This document shows positions 46,049 to 54,521 of a stretch of 64,000 bases of DNA, piece by piece. The DNA is taken from NCBI GenBank assembly GCA_012960315.1, contig DUBN01000068.1, positions 66,498-130,497 of the forward strand. The letters are read 5' to 3'. The notes under the pieces were generated by a model, which was not told the DNA's origin, did no database searches, and worked only from the letters and a program-made list of their open reading frames with translations. The stretch comes from Acidimicrobiia bacterium. Its GTDB lineage: Bacteria > Actinomycetota > Acidimicrobiia > Acidimicrobiales > Poriferisodalaceae. Positions within the stretch are counted from its first letter, which is position 1, and every line of letters begins with the position of its first letter. The translations under genes and the position numbers were made by a program.

Positions 46049-46903
46049 ATGAAGATCGAACCCCTTCATGACGACTTCGGCGCGCGAGTCCGGGGCGTTG
46101 ACCTGACCGGACCGCTTCTGCGTGAACAGGTAGAGGCGTTACACGCCGCGATCGACCAACACTCAATTCTGCTGTTTCCCGAACAAGACATGAGCGACGA
46201 GGCCCAACTGTCACTCACCCAGGCCCTCGGAGACCTTGAAGAAAACCACATCGCGTTCGGACGCACCGGCGAAATAACCCACATCGGCACCGTCGGCAAC
46301 GTCATCGACGCCCACACCAAACGCGACGAATCCGATCCACACACCCAAGCCCTGAAGGGCAACAACCTTTGGCACTCCGACTCCTCATTCCGGCTCGTGC
46401 CGTCGTACATATCGATCCTTCACGCCTATGAGACTCCCGCCGAAGGAGGTGAGACCGAGTTTGTGAGCCAACGCGCTGCCTACCAACGGCTGTCCATCGC
46501 GCAACGAACCGAGATCGACGACCTCCACGTACTCCACGACTACGTCTTCAGCCGTACCAAAACCGCACCAGTCGACGACAAACACGCCGCGTCCCTGCCT
46601 CCAATTGAACAAAAGCTCGTCCGAACCAACCCGCACAACGGGCGGCGCAACTATTACGTCGGCTCCCATGCTCGTTCGATTCTTGGTTGGAGTGGTATCG
46701 ACAGCCGGCGGCTGATTGACGAACTCAACGAGTTCGCGACCCAACCTGAACACCGCTGGTCCCAGGCTTGGCAGCCCGGCGACACTGTTTTCTGGGACAA
46801 CCGTTGCATCCTGCATCGGGGCACGGGCTACGACGCCAACCGCTTCCGCCGATACATGCGCCAAACGAGGGTTCGAGGTACCGGCCCCACGCTTGAAGAA
46901 TGA
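46049..46903 (+). CDS. TauD/TfdA family 2-oxoglutarate-dependent dioxygenase
   Basis: 284 residues (ATG 46049; GTG at 46031 possible). Fe ligands: WHSDSSF (HxD) and the distal His in CILHRGTGYD; the 2-oxoglutarate Arg in RRYMRQTRV. FGARVRGVDLTGPL is typical of the N-terminus. Hydroxylates a small acid such as taurine, an aryloxyacetate or similar; substrate not predictable. Confidence 0.9.
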   Translation: MKIEPLHDDFGARVRGVDLTGPLLREQVEALHAAIDQHSILLFPEQDMSDEAQLSLTQALGDLEENHIAFGRTGEITHIGTVGNVIDAHTKRDESDPHTQALKGNNLWHSDSSFRLVPSYISILHAYETPAEGGETEFVSQRAAYQRLSIAQRTEIDDLHVLHDYVFSRTKTAPVDDKHAASLPPIEQKLVRTNPHNGRRNYYVGSHARSILGWSGIDSRRLIDELNEFATQPEHRWSQAWQPGDTVFWDNRCILHRGTGYDANRFRRYMRQTRVRGTGPTLEE

Positions 46904-47233
46904 CCCCAGGTCCGGGTGGAATAACATGAAGCACATCGAGAGTGGGCCACTCTCCGTTGACGGCAAGGATGCTGTAGCGCCCACCACCTCAGATGCCGAT
47001 TTGTTTCGTGATTTGTCCCACGAAAGTCCCATTTCATCTAATTAGAACCCTTACGTTGTGCAGCCCAGACGGGTAACCATCCTGATCCCGAGCGGCTACG
47101 CCACGACTCTCGCGTGCAAGAGACCAGTAGTGAGCAGATAGAATGGTGAATGGGGATAGCTATAAGTGGCACGCCTGGTCGATCTGGGTCGGTGCCTTCA
47201 GTTAGCTAACTATTAGGAAAGAGAAAGTGAAAT
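46904..47233. other. 330-bp gene-free stretch
   Basis: AT-richer than the TauD-like gene before it. No ORF with a credible ribosome site, no hairpin terminator and no tRNA. It may carry the promoter of the 55-residue protein. Confidence 0.4.
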
Positions 47234-47401
47234 ATGAAATATCCGCACCACGCAAGTGGTAGGGAATTATCTCATCGCAGTAGCTACAAATGTAAAGCAT
47301 GTACAACTTCTATCCATTGGGATGGAACAGTGAAGGCGTATGTGTCTGATGCGCAATTAGATGAAACCTGCTCCCAGTCACCTGCAGGTCATAACTGCTA
47401 A
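47234..47401 (+). CDS. 55-residue Cys-rich small protein
   Basis: ATG 47234 to TAA 47399. Sequence features: basic, His-rich start (MKYPHHASGRELSHRSSYK), CKAC knuckle (C20, C23), aromatic middle (SIHWDG), and two later Cys (C46, C55). The Cys spacing suggests one zinc site. It resembles no family I know. A textbook terminator follows 27 bp after the stop, supporting a real short transcript. The ribosome site is weak (GAGAAAG). Confidence 0.5.
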   Translation: MKYPHHASGRELSHRSSYKCKACTTSIHWDGTVKAYVSDAQLDETCSQSPAGHNC

Positions 47402-47428
47402 CCAACAACAAAATAAGATAGGCATGTG

Positions 47429-47474
47429 AGGGACTTCCACATAATTGGTGGGGGTCCCTTTATCTTTCACAGTT
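47429..47474 (+). terminator. intrinsic terminator after the 55-residue protein
   Basis: AGGGACTTCCAC (47429-47440) pairs over 12 positions (two wobbles) with GTGGGGGTCCCT (47448-47459), loop ATAATTG, followed by TTATCTTTC. Confidence 0.75.
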
Positions 47475-47495
47475 CGGTTATATCAGGATGGTCCT

Positions 47496-47912
47496 ATGGC
47501 GGTCGCGCAACTCAAGATCAGAGACGACTTCATCATTGATGGACGCGAACTTGAATGGCTTTTTTCGACCTCGGGCGGTCCCGGCGGGCAGCACGCGAAT
47601 CGCTCGCAAACGCGGGCCGAAGTTCGTTGGAATATCGCGACCTCAGAGGCTGGCACCGACAAACAACGCACTCACCTGATTGACCGTTTCGGAGAACTCA
47701 TAACTATTCGTGTCGATGAACATCGCTCCCAAAAACGCAATAAAGACGATGCGTTAGAACGACTATCAACCAAAGTGCGCGAGGGTCTGCAAGTACACCG
47801 TCCACGAAAAGGCACCGGACCAAGTCGATCTGCGAAACGAAAACGAGCTGACGCCAAAACTCATCGAGGTCGACTCAAACAACAACGACAACGTCCGTCA
47901 TTAGACGACTGA
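47496..47912 (+). CDS. arfB: ArfB-type peptidyl-tRNA hydrolase
   Basis: 138 residues from ATG 47496 (AGGA 7 bp upstream). The release-factor catalytic motif SGGPGGQHANRS puts GGQ at 30-32, and the basic C-terminal tail (RPRKGTGPSRSAKRKRADAK) inserts into the mRNA channel. Rescues ribosomes stalled on truncated mRNA in a codon-independent way. The ORF open to 47445 would overlap the terminator, so the later start is chosen. Confidence 0.9.
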   Translation: MAVAQLKIRDDFIIDGRELEWLFSTSGGPGGQHANRSQTRAEVRWNIATSEAGTDKQRTHLIDRFGELITIRVDEHRSQKRNKDDALERLSTKVREGLQVHRPRKGTGPSRSAKRKRADAKTHRGRLKQQRQRPSLDD

Positions 47913-47985
47913 CCTCGGCAGGTCAGTCGTCCGGGCAGTTTGCTCTTTCTTGGGTGGTCGAACCCGCCTAGTTCGACCACCCAAG
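47904..47985 (+). terminator. two tandem perfect hairpins at the end of arfB
   Basis: First: GACGACTGACCT (47904-47915)/AGGTCAGTCGTC (47920-47931), 12 perfect pairs, loop CGGC, overlapping the stop codon. Second: CTTGGGTGGTCGAAC (47949-47963)/GTTCGACCACCCAAG (47971-47985), 15 perfect pairs, loop CCGCCTA. Neither has a strong T run after it, though TTTGCTCTTTCTT lies between them. Confidence 0.7.
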
Positions 47986-48147
47986 AGTCATTCCCGTTAA
48001 TAAGGCAGAAGGCCGCGTCTCGGGGCGTTTGTTGTGGATCGGATCATCGTGGTTCGGAACATTGTTTCTAATTTGGGCGCGGGATAACGTCGGCTGTGCC
48101 GTAACTACCCGAAGACTGTCGGGGCACTTAATCAAGGGGATGGGGAT

Positions 48148-48972
48148 ATGGCTGAGCTAATTAACCAAACTCAGGTGGCCGGCTATCACGATGAGGGGTG
48201 GTGTGCCCCCATCGAGGTTTTAGACGGCGAGGAAGTTGCCCGATGTCGAGAAGGCCTTGAGCGGTATGAGGCGTCAGTGGGTCATCCGATCGAGTTCCCC
48301 GAGAAGTCGAAGTCTTACCTATTGTTCGACTGGGCCGACTACTTGGTTCACCACCCCAAGGTGCTCGACGCGGTAGCGGCGGTGATCGGGCCAGACATCC
48401 TCGTCTACCACTCAACGACGTGGATAAAAGGGGCTCACACTCCAGCTTTCGTTCACTGGCACCAAGATGGTACGTATTTCTTCCTCGAACCTCACCTCCA
48501 CGTGACAGCGTGGGTGGCGCTCTCTGAATGTCCCGAGGAGGCTGGCTGCGTCCGGGTCATCCCAGGGAGCCACCAGCTGGGACAGTTTGACCATCAAGAC
48601 GACCCAGGTGAATGGAACATGATCAAACGGGGCCAAGGAATCTTTGATCAGTTCGATGATGACGCGGGTGTGTTAATGCCGTTGAGCGCTGGTGAGATGT
48701 CGCTGCATCACACCGATGTCGTACATTCTTCCTCAAGTAACCACACCAACGACCGCCGCATCGGGATTGGAATTAGCTATATCCCAACCAGCGTGCGTCC
48801 AATCGGGGAGCCGACACCAAGCGCACTGTTGGTCCGCGGCGAGGATGTTTATGGGCACTTCATCCATGAGCAGCGCCTGGAGATGGAACAGTCCCCGCAG
48901 GCCATAGACGCGCACGCTGAAGCCAACGCCCGGTTCAGAGCTCGCCAAGATCTGGGCGCGAACATCACATGA
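48148..48972 (+). CDS. phytanoyl-CoA dioxygenase family protein
   Basis: 274 residues; ATG after GGGGATGGGGAT. PhyH-type Fe(II)/2-oxoglutarate oxygenase with HWHQDGTYFFLEPH (HxD ligands), SECPEEAGCVRVIPGSHQ and SLHHTDVVHSSSSNHT (distal His) then the Arg in NDRRIGIGISYI. Hydroxylates an unknown small molecule. Confidence 0.9.
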   Translation: MAELINQTQVAGYHDEGWCAPIEVLDGEEVARCREGLERYEASVGHPIEFPEKSKSYLLFDWADYLVHHPKVLDAVAAVIGPDILVYHSTTWIKGAHTPAFVHWHQDGTYFFLEPHLHVTAWVALSECPEEAGCVRVIPGSHQLGQFDHQDDPGEWNMIKRGQGIFDQFDDDAGVLMPLSAGEMSLHHTDVVHSSSSNHTNDRRIGIGISYIPTSVRPIGEPTPSALLVRGEDVYGHFIHEQRLEMEQSPQAIDAHAEANARFRARQDLGANIT

Positions 48973-49282
48973 GCTAAATCATCGCTGTTTGGTGTTGTTA
49001 AGCCTGATTGGCCAATCCATCGTGTTTAGCCACCGATTCCGACAGTTCGAAGACCGCGACGTGTGCAAAGTAACGCGGGCAAGGTAGTGAGGACCGCGAG
49101 TTGTGTCACTTGAACGAACAGAGCGACCTCGTGCCAGTGAAACAGTGGGGTTCAAGTCGATCGGCCACGAGTCCACCTCGTCCGTATCTGCATAGCTGCC
49201 TGATTAGATCACAATAAGGATCGGCTGCTGGCCTTAGGTGTCAGACTGGTAGTGAATCGCGAATAGATAATGAGGGGGAAAT
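48973..49282. other. 310-bp gene-free stretch with a 12-bp palindrome
   Basis: GATTGGCCAATC (49006-49017) is a perfect palindrome 33 bp after the PhyH stop; it could be a regulator site. No ORF of note is seen in the rest. Confidence 0.4.
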
Positions 49283-49645
49283 GTGGAAGCGCAATCGGAC
49301 AGATATCAAGCCGGGGCACGCAATTTCGAAGAGGTATATCCACGTCAGGCCTCTGAAGATCCCGAAGAATTCGAGCGAATGGCCATGGAAAATCTTTTTT
49401 CGGAGTACTGGTCGCGTGAAGGTCTCACTACCCGCGATCGCCGCTTACTGATCCTCGGCATCGTCACAGCACAAGGCAACGACACCATTCTTAAGTTGCA
49501 GTTCAGCGCTGGAATGGCGAAAGGCGATCTCCACGAAAGCGATCTGACAGAGATACCAATCTTTCTCAGCCAGTACGCAGGCTTCCCGCTGAGCGTTGTC
49601 GCTAACACCGCCGCTCAGAAGGTCCGAGACGGCCTGTCTTCCTGA
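49283..49645 (+). CDS. carboxymuconolactone decarboxylase-like protein
   Basis: 120 residues; the GTG at 49283 follows GAGGGGGAAAT. Helical CMD/AhpD-fold pattern: ENLFSEYWSREGLTTRDRRLLILGIVTAQGND and KLQFSAGMAKGDLHESDLTEI. No CxxC, so an AhpD-like peroxidase role is unlikely; a decarboxylase or related role is more probable. Confidence 0.8.
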   Translation: MEAQSDRYQAGARNFEEVYPRQASEDPEEFERMAMENLFSEYWSREGLTTRDRRLLILGIVTAQGNDTILKLQFSAGMAKGDLHESDLTEIPIFLSQYAGFPLSVVANTAAQKVRDGLSS

Positions 49646-49787
49646 TAGCGTCGTTTCTTATCAGTCGCGGAGTTGAGACCGATGGAACGAGATTGGAAGT
49701 GTTGCTGGGTCGCTTGTAGACAGATGAAGCCGTCGTGCTTCGGAGGTTTCGGGGAAACTGAGCGGCGTACCATTTTCGCAAAAGACA

Positions 49788-49814
49788 GAGGAAAAGACCT
49801 CCCCGAAGGGAAAT
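49788..49814 (-). terminator. possible terminator of the minus-strand Rieske group
   Basis: Minus strand TCCC-TTCG-GGGA then GGTCTTTTCC; it lies 29 bp beyond the stop of the EthD-like gene. Confidence 0.5.
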
Positions 49815-49842
49815 CGTTTCGTTAGGCGGATTTGGCCAACAC

Positions 49843-50169
49843 CTAGGCCTCGACTAAATCACTGACCTGCGATGCCAACATCATCTTTGATTGCTTGAGC
49901 TCAATAGCGTCGGTCATCGTAAAAGATCCGGCGGCTCCATTGAGAGATTTCATTGCTTCGCTGGGATCGAGATCCTCAATCTCGTAAATAGCGACGTACT
50001 CGTGCTCTGTAACAGATGGCAGCATCTCACCGGCCTTAAATCTTTGAGCCCGCACAAAGCCGTCAGCGGTGAGAACTTCCCCGAGGTGTACGTCGTTGTA
50101 CCAGGCGTTGTACTCGTCCTCCCTGCCCTCGACTGGACTGGTGAACACCAAAAGTACGTGTTTAGTCAT
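49843..50169 (-). CDS. EthD/DUF4286-like dimeric barrel protein
   Basis: 108 residues: VLLVFTSPVEGREDEYNAWYNDVHLGEVL is the typical ferredoxin-like barrel start of this group, followed by RAQRFKAGEML and YVAIYEIEDLD. Often next to ring-degradation genes. Last gene of a five-gene minus-strand run (53873 to 49843). Confidence 0.75.
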   Translation of the reverse strand: MTKHVLLVFTSPVEGREDEYNAWYNDVHLGEVLTADGFVRAQRFKAGEMLPSVTEHEYVAIYEIEDLDPSEAMKSLNGAAGSFTMTDAIELKQSKMMLASQVSDLVEA

Positions 50170-50229
50170 CTCGTCTCTCCTTGTATGTCCCCGACGCTAC
50201 AGCGCGTCCCGCAGACGTGCCGGAGTGGG

Positions 50230-51081
50230 TCACGCTGTTGCTTCAAAAGCTATCCGCTCGGCATCAAGGGCTGGGTCTTGCACTTCGAGAGTTCTGGTAA
50301 CTCGGACTTCGCCGAACCCGGCTTCGATGAGCATGTTCTCCACCTCCGTAGCGGAATAGCTACAAATTACGATCGAATACGCGTCGTTTGCGACCTCGAC
50401 ACCGCTATCGAACTGGCGGACAGAAATTTCGCGCACGATGCTCCGTGCCACCGGATCGACCCCCACCAGACGGGTCCGTAACTCCAACTCGCCTCCGTCG
50501 CTCATACGTCGACGATCGCCCATTTCGGGCCATGAACCAAGCAACTTGAGATTCTCGGGAATCTGCCACGTCGTGTCCGAGCCCACGTCGTGCTTCCCTA
50601 AATGGTGATCCATAACGAGTGTTCCGCCTGATTCCAACTGCGAGTGAATGCGTCGCAAACCTTCAACATCAGTGGAGCGGTCGCCACCGAGGCCAAATGC
50701 ACCGCAAAGGACAGCTGTGCGATACCGGCGCGGCAGGTCCAGTTCGTGCATTGCCTGCGTATAAAGGTTGACTGATAGCCCATCGGCTTCTGCCTTAGCC
50801 GCACACCACGCGATCATGTCCGGGGAAACATCGCTGCCATCAACATCTAAGCCCGACCGTAAGAATGGGAGAAGTAGGCGACCAGTTCCACAACCCGCAT
50901 CCAAGGCAGGTTCGCCGCAACGTTCGATGACGTTTTGAAAAAATTCTACGTCGCTTCCGCCTTCGTTAAATTCTGCCCACCAGCGAGCGACCAGACCGTA
51001 GTGCCAAGTTTGGATCTCATTGCACATTGTTCCATCGTAAGGCGGCCCTAGTAGATCCTCTGAATAGAAACGAAGCCGCAT
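50230..51081 (-). CDS. SAM-dependent methyltransferase
   Basis: 283 residues, class I Rossmann fold: motif I ALDAGCGTGRLLLPF, motif II DVDGSDVSPDMIAWC, then a region LESGGTLVMDHHLGKH. Acceptor unknown. 60 bp upstream of the EthD-like gene in the same run. Confidence 0.85.
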   Translation of the reverse strand: MRLRFYSEDLLGPPYDGTMCNEIQTWHYGLVARWWAEFNEGGSDVEFFQNVIERCGEPALDAGCGTGRLLLPFLRSGLDVDGSDVSPDMIAWCAAKAEADGLSVNLYTQAMHELDLPRRYRTAVLCGAFGLGGDRSTDVEGLRRIHSQLESGGTLVMDHHLGKHDVGSDTTWQIPENLKLLGSWPEMGDRRRMSDGGELELRTRLVGVDPVARSIVREISVRQFDSGVEVANDAYSIVICSYSATEVENMLIEAGFGEVRVTRTLEVQDPALDAERIAFEATA

Positions 51082-51190
51082 CGATGAACGAGATTCGCAG
51101 ACACCGGCTGATGTTTCGAACTGATTGTGGCCAGAGTGCTACTAGTGGGTGCGCCGACAGGACGTCACATGACTTGTCGCAGGGTTAGCC

Positions 51191-52021
51191 CTAATAGATC
51201 TTTCCTACTAAGTCAGCTTCCACGATTGCTTTGCGAAGGTCCGACCACCCGTCGTCGGTTGCGCGAACCCACTTTGTCAAATGCTCCATCTTCATCATTT
51301 CTGCAATGTGTGGGTCATCTGGATTCATGGAGAGTAGGAGTTCAACGAACTGGTCGGAGCGACTTTCACTCAGCGCAGGGCTGGATGTGAACGCGCAATG
51401 CGCATAGCTACGCGTTCGCCAGATGATTCGCACGGCGTCTTCCTCAAGGCCATGTCTGCGCATCAGAGGCTCGAACCAGGGTTCGAAAATAATTCCAGCG
51501 TCAGCCGACTGATTTACAACCGCCTCAAAGATGGTCCGGTCATCCACCCAGCGTTGCAGGTCGGAGTATTGAGTGGAGTCCAGTTCAATTAGCGAGCAGT
51601 CAGTTCTAATGTCGAGGCCTTCTTCAGCGAGTTGAGTCACAGGTAAAAGCCACAGTTCGCTGGATGTCTCCACGCCCGTTGCTAAACGCAGGCCTCGGAG
51701 ATCATCGATCGTTTCTATATCGCTATCGCCACGGACAATCAGCAAACTTTGGACGTTCTCGTCCGTGTCACGCATCGCCAATGTGCGGCAATCCGAGTTC
51801 TGTTCAAGTAGTTGCGCGTGAGCCATGGGCGCGTTCCAAGCGATGTCGATGTGTCCAGCAAGAAGTGCTGATGACATTGCGTCGTAGGTTGAGAAAAGGG
51901 CGTACTCGACAGGAAATCCGGCCTCTACGAAGTACTTGCGGATGGCGTTCCAAATCAAGACTGCTCTTTTGGGGTCTGCTGCGGTAGCTCCTAAAACCAA
52001 GGGTCCTTCAGAATTCGACAT
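51191..52021 (-). CDS. PhnD-like substrate-binding protein without signal peptide
   Basis: 276 residues from ATG 52021. Two-lobe periplasmic-binding fold of the phosphonate/phosphite (PhnD) type: LVLGATAADPKRAVLIWNAI, SSALLAGHIDIAWNAPMAHAQLL, TIDDLRGLRLATG, SADAGIIFEPWFE. No signal peptide or lipobox is seen, so it probably works inside the cell, for instance as a sensor or solute-binding enzyme. No ABC permease or ATPase lies nearby. Confidence 0.7.
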   Translation of the reverse strand: MSNSEGPLVLGATAADPKRAVLIWNAIRKYFVEAGFPVEYALFSTYDAMSSALLAGHIDIAWNAPMAHAQLLEQNSDCRTLAMRDTDENVQSLLIVRGDSDIETIDDLRGLRLATGVETSSELWLLPVTQLAEEGLDIRTDCSLIELDSTQYSDLQRWVDDRTIFEAVVNQSADAGIIFEPWFEPLMRRHGLEEDAVRIIWRTRSYAHCAFTSSPALSESRSDQFVELLLSMNPDDPHIAEMMKMEHLTKWVRATDDGWSDLRKAIVEADLVGKIY

Positions 52022-52193
52022 AGTTGAGTCTTTCAAGTGGGTGCTGGAGCTAGTTCAGCACAGTTGCGCTCGCGGTCTCGTCAACAGCGTCGAGGTCCGA
52101 CCTCGCGCAGCGAACTTGACCTCACCGCTTCAAACCCTTAATCGATTAAAGCAACCAGCGATGTGGCTCTGGTTTCTAGCCGACGTCAACTAA

Positions 52194-53414
52194 CTAGCGT
52201 TGAGGTTCATAGGTGGCCTTATCAACTAGCGCTAACACCTCGGACTCGGATTCGGTGTGAACTAGTCGATCCACCCATTCGTGGAACCGTTGTCCGCCGG
52301 CCTCGTTCCGACCGAACATGACAAAATCCTTTGCACCACTTTTGAGGCCACGTTGAAGAAGAAATCCCGTCGCATAATCCTCATCGCGTACAACCCGAAG
52401 CAAAAACCGTTGTTCAGCTTCGATGAAAGGCAGCATCTCTTCGGCCGGCTCGAACGTCGTCAAAAAGGTTTGAGTTGTCGTTGACGCATCAGGAGTTTCA
52501 CCCGGAAAGAGTTGCGACACCATGTACATCCTCCCACCACCTTCGCCGTTCGGCCCAGCCACGTGAAACGAAGCAACGGAAACGTGCGGAAAAATGGTCC
52601 AAATGCCCGAGGTGAGCGCCCCAATTGACCACTGCGATTCTGGGCTTTGATCGAGCCTGAGCGCTGAAGCATCAGGGGCACTCACTCGTTGATGCGGGCC
52701 CCAAGCGTCGTAGATGGCCTTGTTGCACAGGTCAGCCCCAAAACTCTCTCGGTGCAGAATCGGCAGGTGATAGAAGTCGAGATACCCGTCGTAGGCAATT
52801 TTCCAATTAGGTCCGTCAACTATCTGTTGACCTGCGAAGTAGCAACCAGCCAGCCCTAGATGTTCGAGCATTTCGCCGTAGCCGCACAGATAACGCTCAA
52901 GGTCATCGGTGCCTTCATGATCTAGGCCCACGAACACCAGACCCGCACATTCCAGCACGGGTAATTCGGTTAGGCCGTGGCAACTCATTTCAAGTTGTCC
53001 GAATTCGTCGTGGTCGAGAATTCCGACTAGCTGACCAAAATTGTCGTAGCTCCAAGCGTGGTACGGGCAAGTGAAACGTCTACTCGTTCCCGTGCCTTCA
53101 GGAACGACTTGTGATCCCCGATGGCTACATGTATTGACAAACGCTCGGAGTTCATCATCAGCGGCGCGAGTGACTAAGACAGGAATACCGATGACTTCTG
53201 TTGAGCGATATGAGTAGCGCTCAACAAACTCACAACTAAACCCAAAGACGAGCGGAAATCGATGAAACAGGGAGCGGACTTCGTTCAACCATCGATCATG
53301 GTCCAGATAGTGCTCAACGGGCACCTTGCCGATAGTTTCAGCGAGGGGCACAGTTTCTGCTTTGGCGTGTGCGATAGTGCGCCGCGCCGCTTCCAATAAT
53401 CTGTCCCTACTCAT
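52194..53414 (-). CDS. Rieske non-heme iron oxygenase, alpha subunit
   Basis: 406 residues. Rieske 2Fe-2S ligands C96/H98 (CSHRG) and C116/H119 (CPYHAWSYD); the catalytic iron site is in DGYLDFYHLPILH, with a distal Asp later. Hydroxylates or demethylates an aromatic or quaternary-amine substrate. No reductase or ferredoxin gene is adjacent, so electrons come from elsewhere. Second gene of the minus-strand run. Confidence 0.9.
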   Translation of the reverse strand: MSRDRLLEAARRTIAHAKAETVPLAETIGKVPVEHYLDHDRWLNEVRSLFHRFPLVFGFSCEFVERYSYRSTEVIGIPVLVTRAADDELRAFVNTCSHRGSQVVPEGTGTSRRFTCPYHAWSYDNFGQLVGILDHDEFGQLEMSCHGLTELPVLECAGLVFVGLDHEGTDDLERYLCGYGEMLEHLGLAGCYFAGQQIVDGPNWKIAYDGYLDFYHLPILHRESFGADLCNKAIYDAWGPHQRVSAPDASALRLDQSPESQWSIGALTSGIWTIFPHVSVASFHVAGPNGEGGGRMYMVSQLFPGETPDASTTTQTFLTTFEPAEEMLPFIEAEQRFLLRVVRDEDYATGFLLQRGLKSGAKDFVMFGRNEAGGQRFHEWVDRLVHTESESEVLALVDKATYEPQR

Positions 53415-53513
53415 TGCGGTCCATGCCCAGGGAATATTTGGATTCGTCGGTCGCCGTAAGCCAAAATTCAGGTCCCGCCTGAAGTCGTCGAAGACCGAGC
53501 GGCTCTTTGGTGG

Positions 53514-53873
53514 TCAACGTGCGTCCTGGTTGGAAAAGAAGTCGGCGCGAGGAGTAAAGCTCTCGTCATAGACAGGTTCGGTCAGATCACACCGGAACTT
53601 GGCTGTGTCAGCTGCGACAAGCCCTAGCTCGCGGATCAGTTCGAGCATGCCGTAATAATTGGCATGGTGGAAGTGGGCATCAAGAGACGGCTCGTCCGCC
53701 CAAAGCTCATATACCTGAATACGGTTGTCTACGCACGGGTCGGCCCCGAAGTAATAGACCTCACAGCCCGGTTCATTGAGACGAGTTGATTCTTGAAGCA
53801 GTCGACTCCGCTGGACTGCAAGCTCGCGTGTCTCGTTGTCGGTGAAATCGATGGTTCCGGCGATGATGATCAC
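53514..53873 (-). CDS. ABM-type quinol monooxygenase-like protein
   Basis: 119 residues; the GTG at 53873 has AAGG 7 bp upstream. Barrel start VIIIAGTIDFTDNETRELAVQR, then EPGCEVYYFGAD and IQVYELWADEPSLDAHF with the conserved His. Probably a cofactor-free monooxygenase. Head of the run that includes the Rieske oxygenase. Confidence 0.75.
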   Translation of the reverse strand: MIIIAGTIDFTDNETRELAVQRSRLLQESTRLNEPGCEVYYFGADPCVDNRIQVYELWADEPSLDAHFHHANYYGMLELIRELGLVAADTAKFRCDLTEPVYDESFTPRADFFSNQDAR

Positions 53874-53940
53874 AAAGCAACCTTGACACAACTCTGACCC
53901 CATTGAAGACAGTTTCCGGAAAGCGTTCTAGCCTCGGCGT

Positions 53941-54432
53941 ATGTCTGAGGATTACGAAGATCTACATCAATGCGCGCTTAGCGAAGACTTGGAGAGCGAA
54001 CTGGTTCAAAGCCAGAGGGAATGCGTTTTTATGTGGACCAACATGTCAGGCGAGGCGTTCGGAGTGGTGATGTCCTATTTACCTAAGGATGGGAACTTAT
54101 GGCTCACTGCGGCGGAACATCGCGCGCGCATTTCAGCGATCCGACGATTTCCTCGCGGTTCGGTGTGCATTTCCAGCGCGGGGACGCGCATGGGACCCAA
54201 CAAAACGGTCTCCTACAAGGGAACGTGCGCCGTATTGAGCGATCGCGCAACCAAAGACTGGTTTTATCCGGAGTTTTCTCGGTACCTGATGGGCGATGGT
54301 CCTAGAGCTCAAGCATTTCAAGAATACCTCGATTCGCAGGGACGAGTAATCATTAGGTTCGAACCTGATTATTCGTTGAGCTTCGATGGTGACCTCTTAT
54401 GGGATCGATCACCCGAGGTGCTTGACCTCTAA
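53941..54432 (+). CDS. pyridoxamine 5'-phosphate oxidase-like (PPOX) family protein
   Basis: 163 residues with the split-barrel flavin/F420-binding pattern: GVVMSYLPKDGNLWLTAAEHRARISAIRR and GTCAVLSDRATKDWFYPEFS. Actinobacterial members reduce substrates with F420 or FMN. Divergent from the ABM gene, 67 bp between starts. Confidence 0.75.
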   Translation: MSEDYEDLHQCALSEDLESELVQSQRECVFMWTNMSGEAFGVVMSYLPKDGNLWLTAAEHRARISAIRRFPRGSVCISSAGTRMGPNKTVSYKGTCAVLSDRATKDWFYPEFSRYLMGDGPRAQAFQEYLDSQGRVIIRFEPDYSLSFDGDLLWDRSPEVLDL

Positions 54433-54521
54433 CAAATGCAATGCGTCCACTGTTACGCACAGCGGCGCTCCTGGGCCGATCCTGTAAGAGCGCCGGATTT
54501 AAGACGGTTAGTGTCCGTTGT

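Noticed and set aside
46385-47032. 215-residue minus-strand ORF
   Set aside because: Antisense to the TauD-like gene, whose iron ligands are intact.
54466-54495. CTGGGCCGATCCTGTAAGAGCGCC as another tail repeat
   Set aside because: Matches GGGCC.GATCCTGTA but then diverges; left out of the count as borderline.
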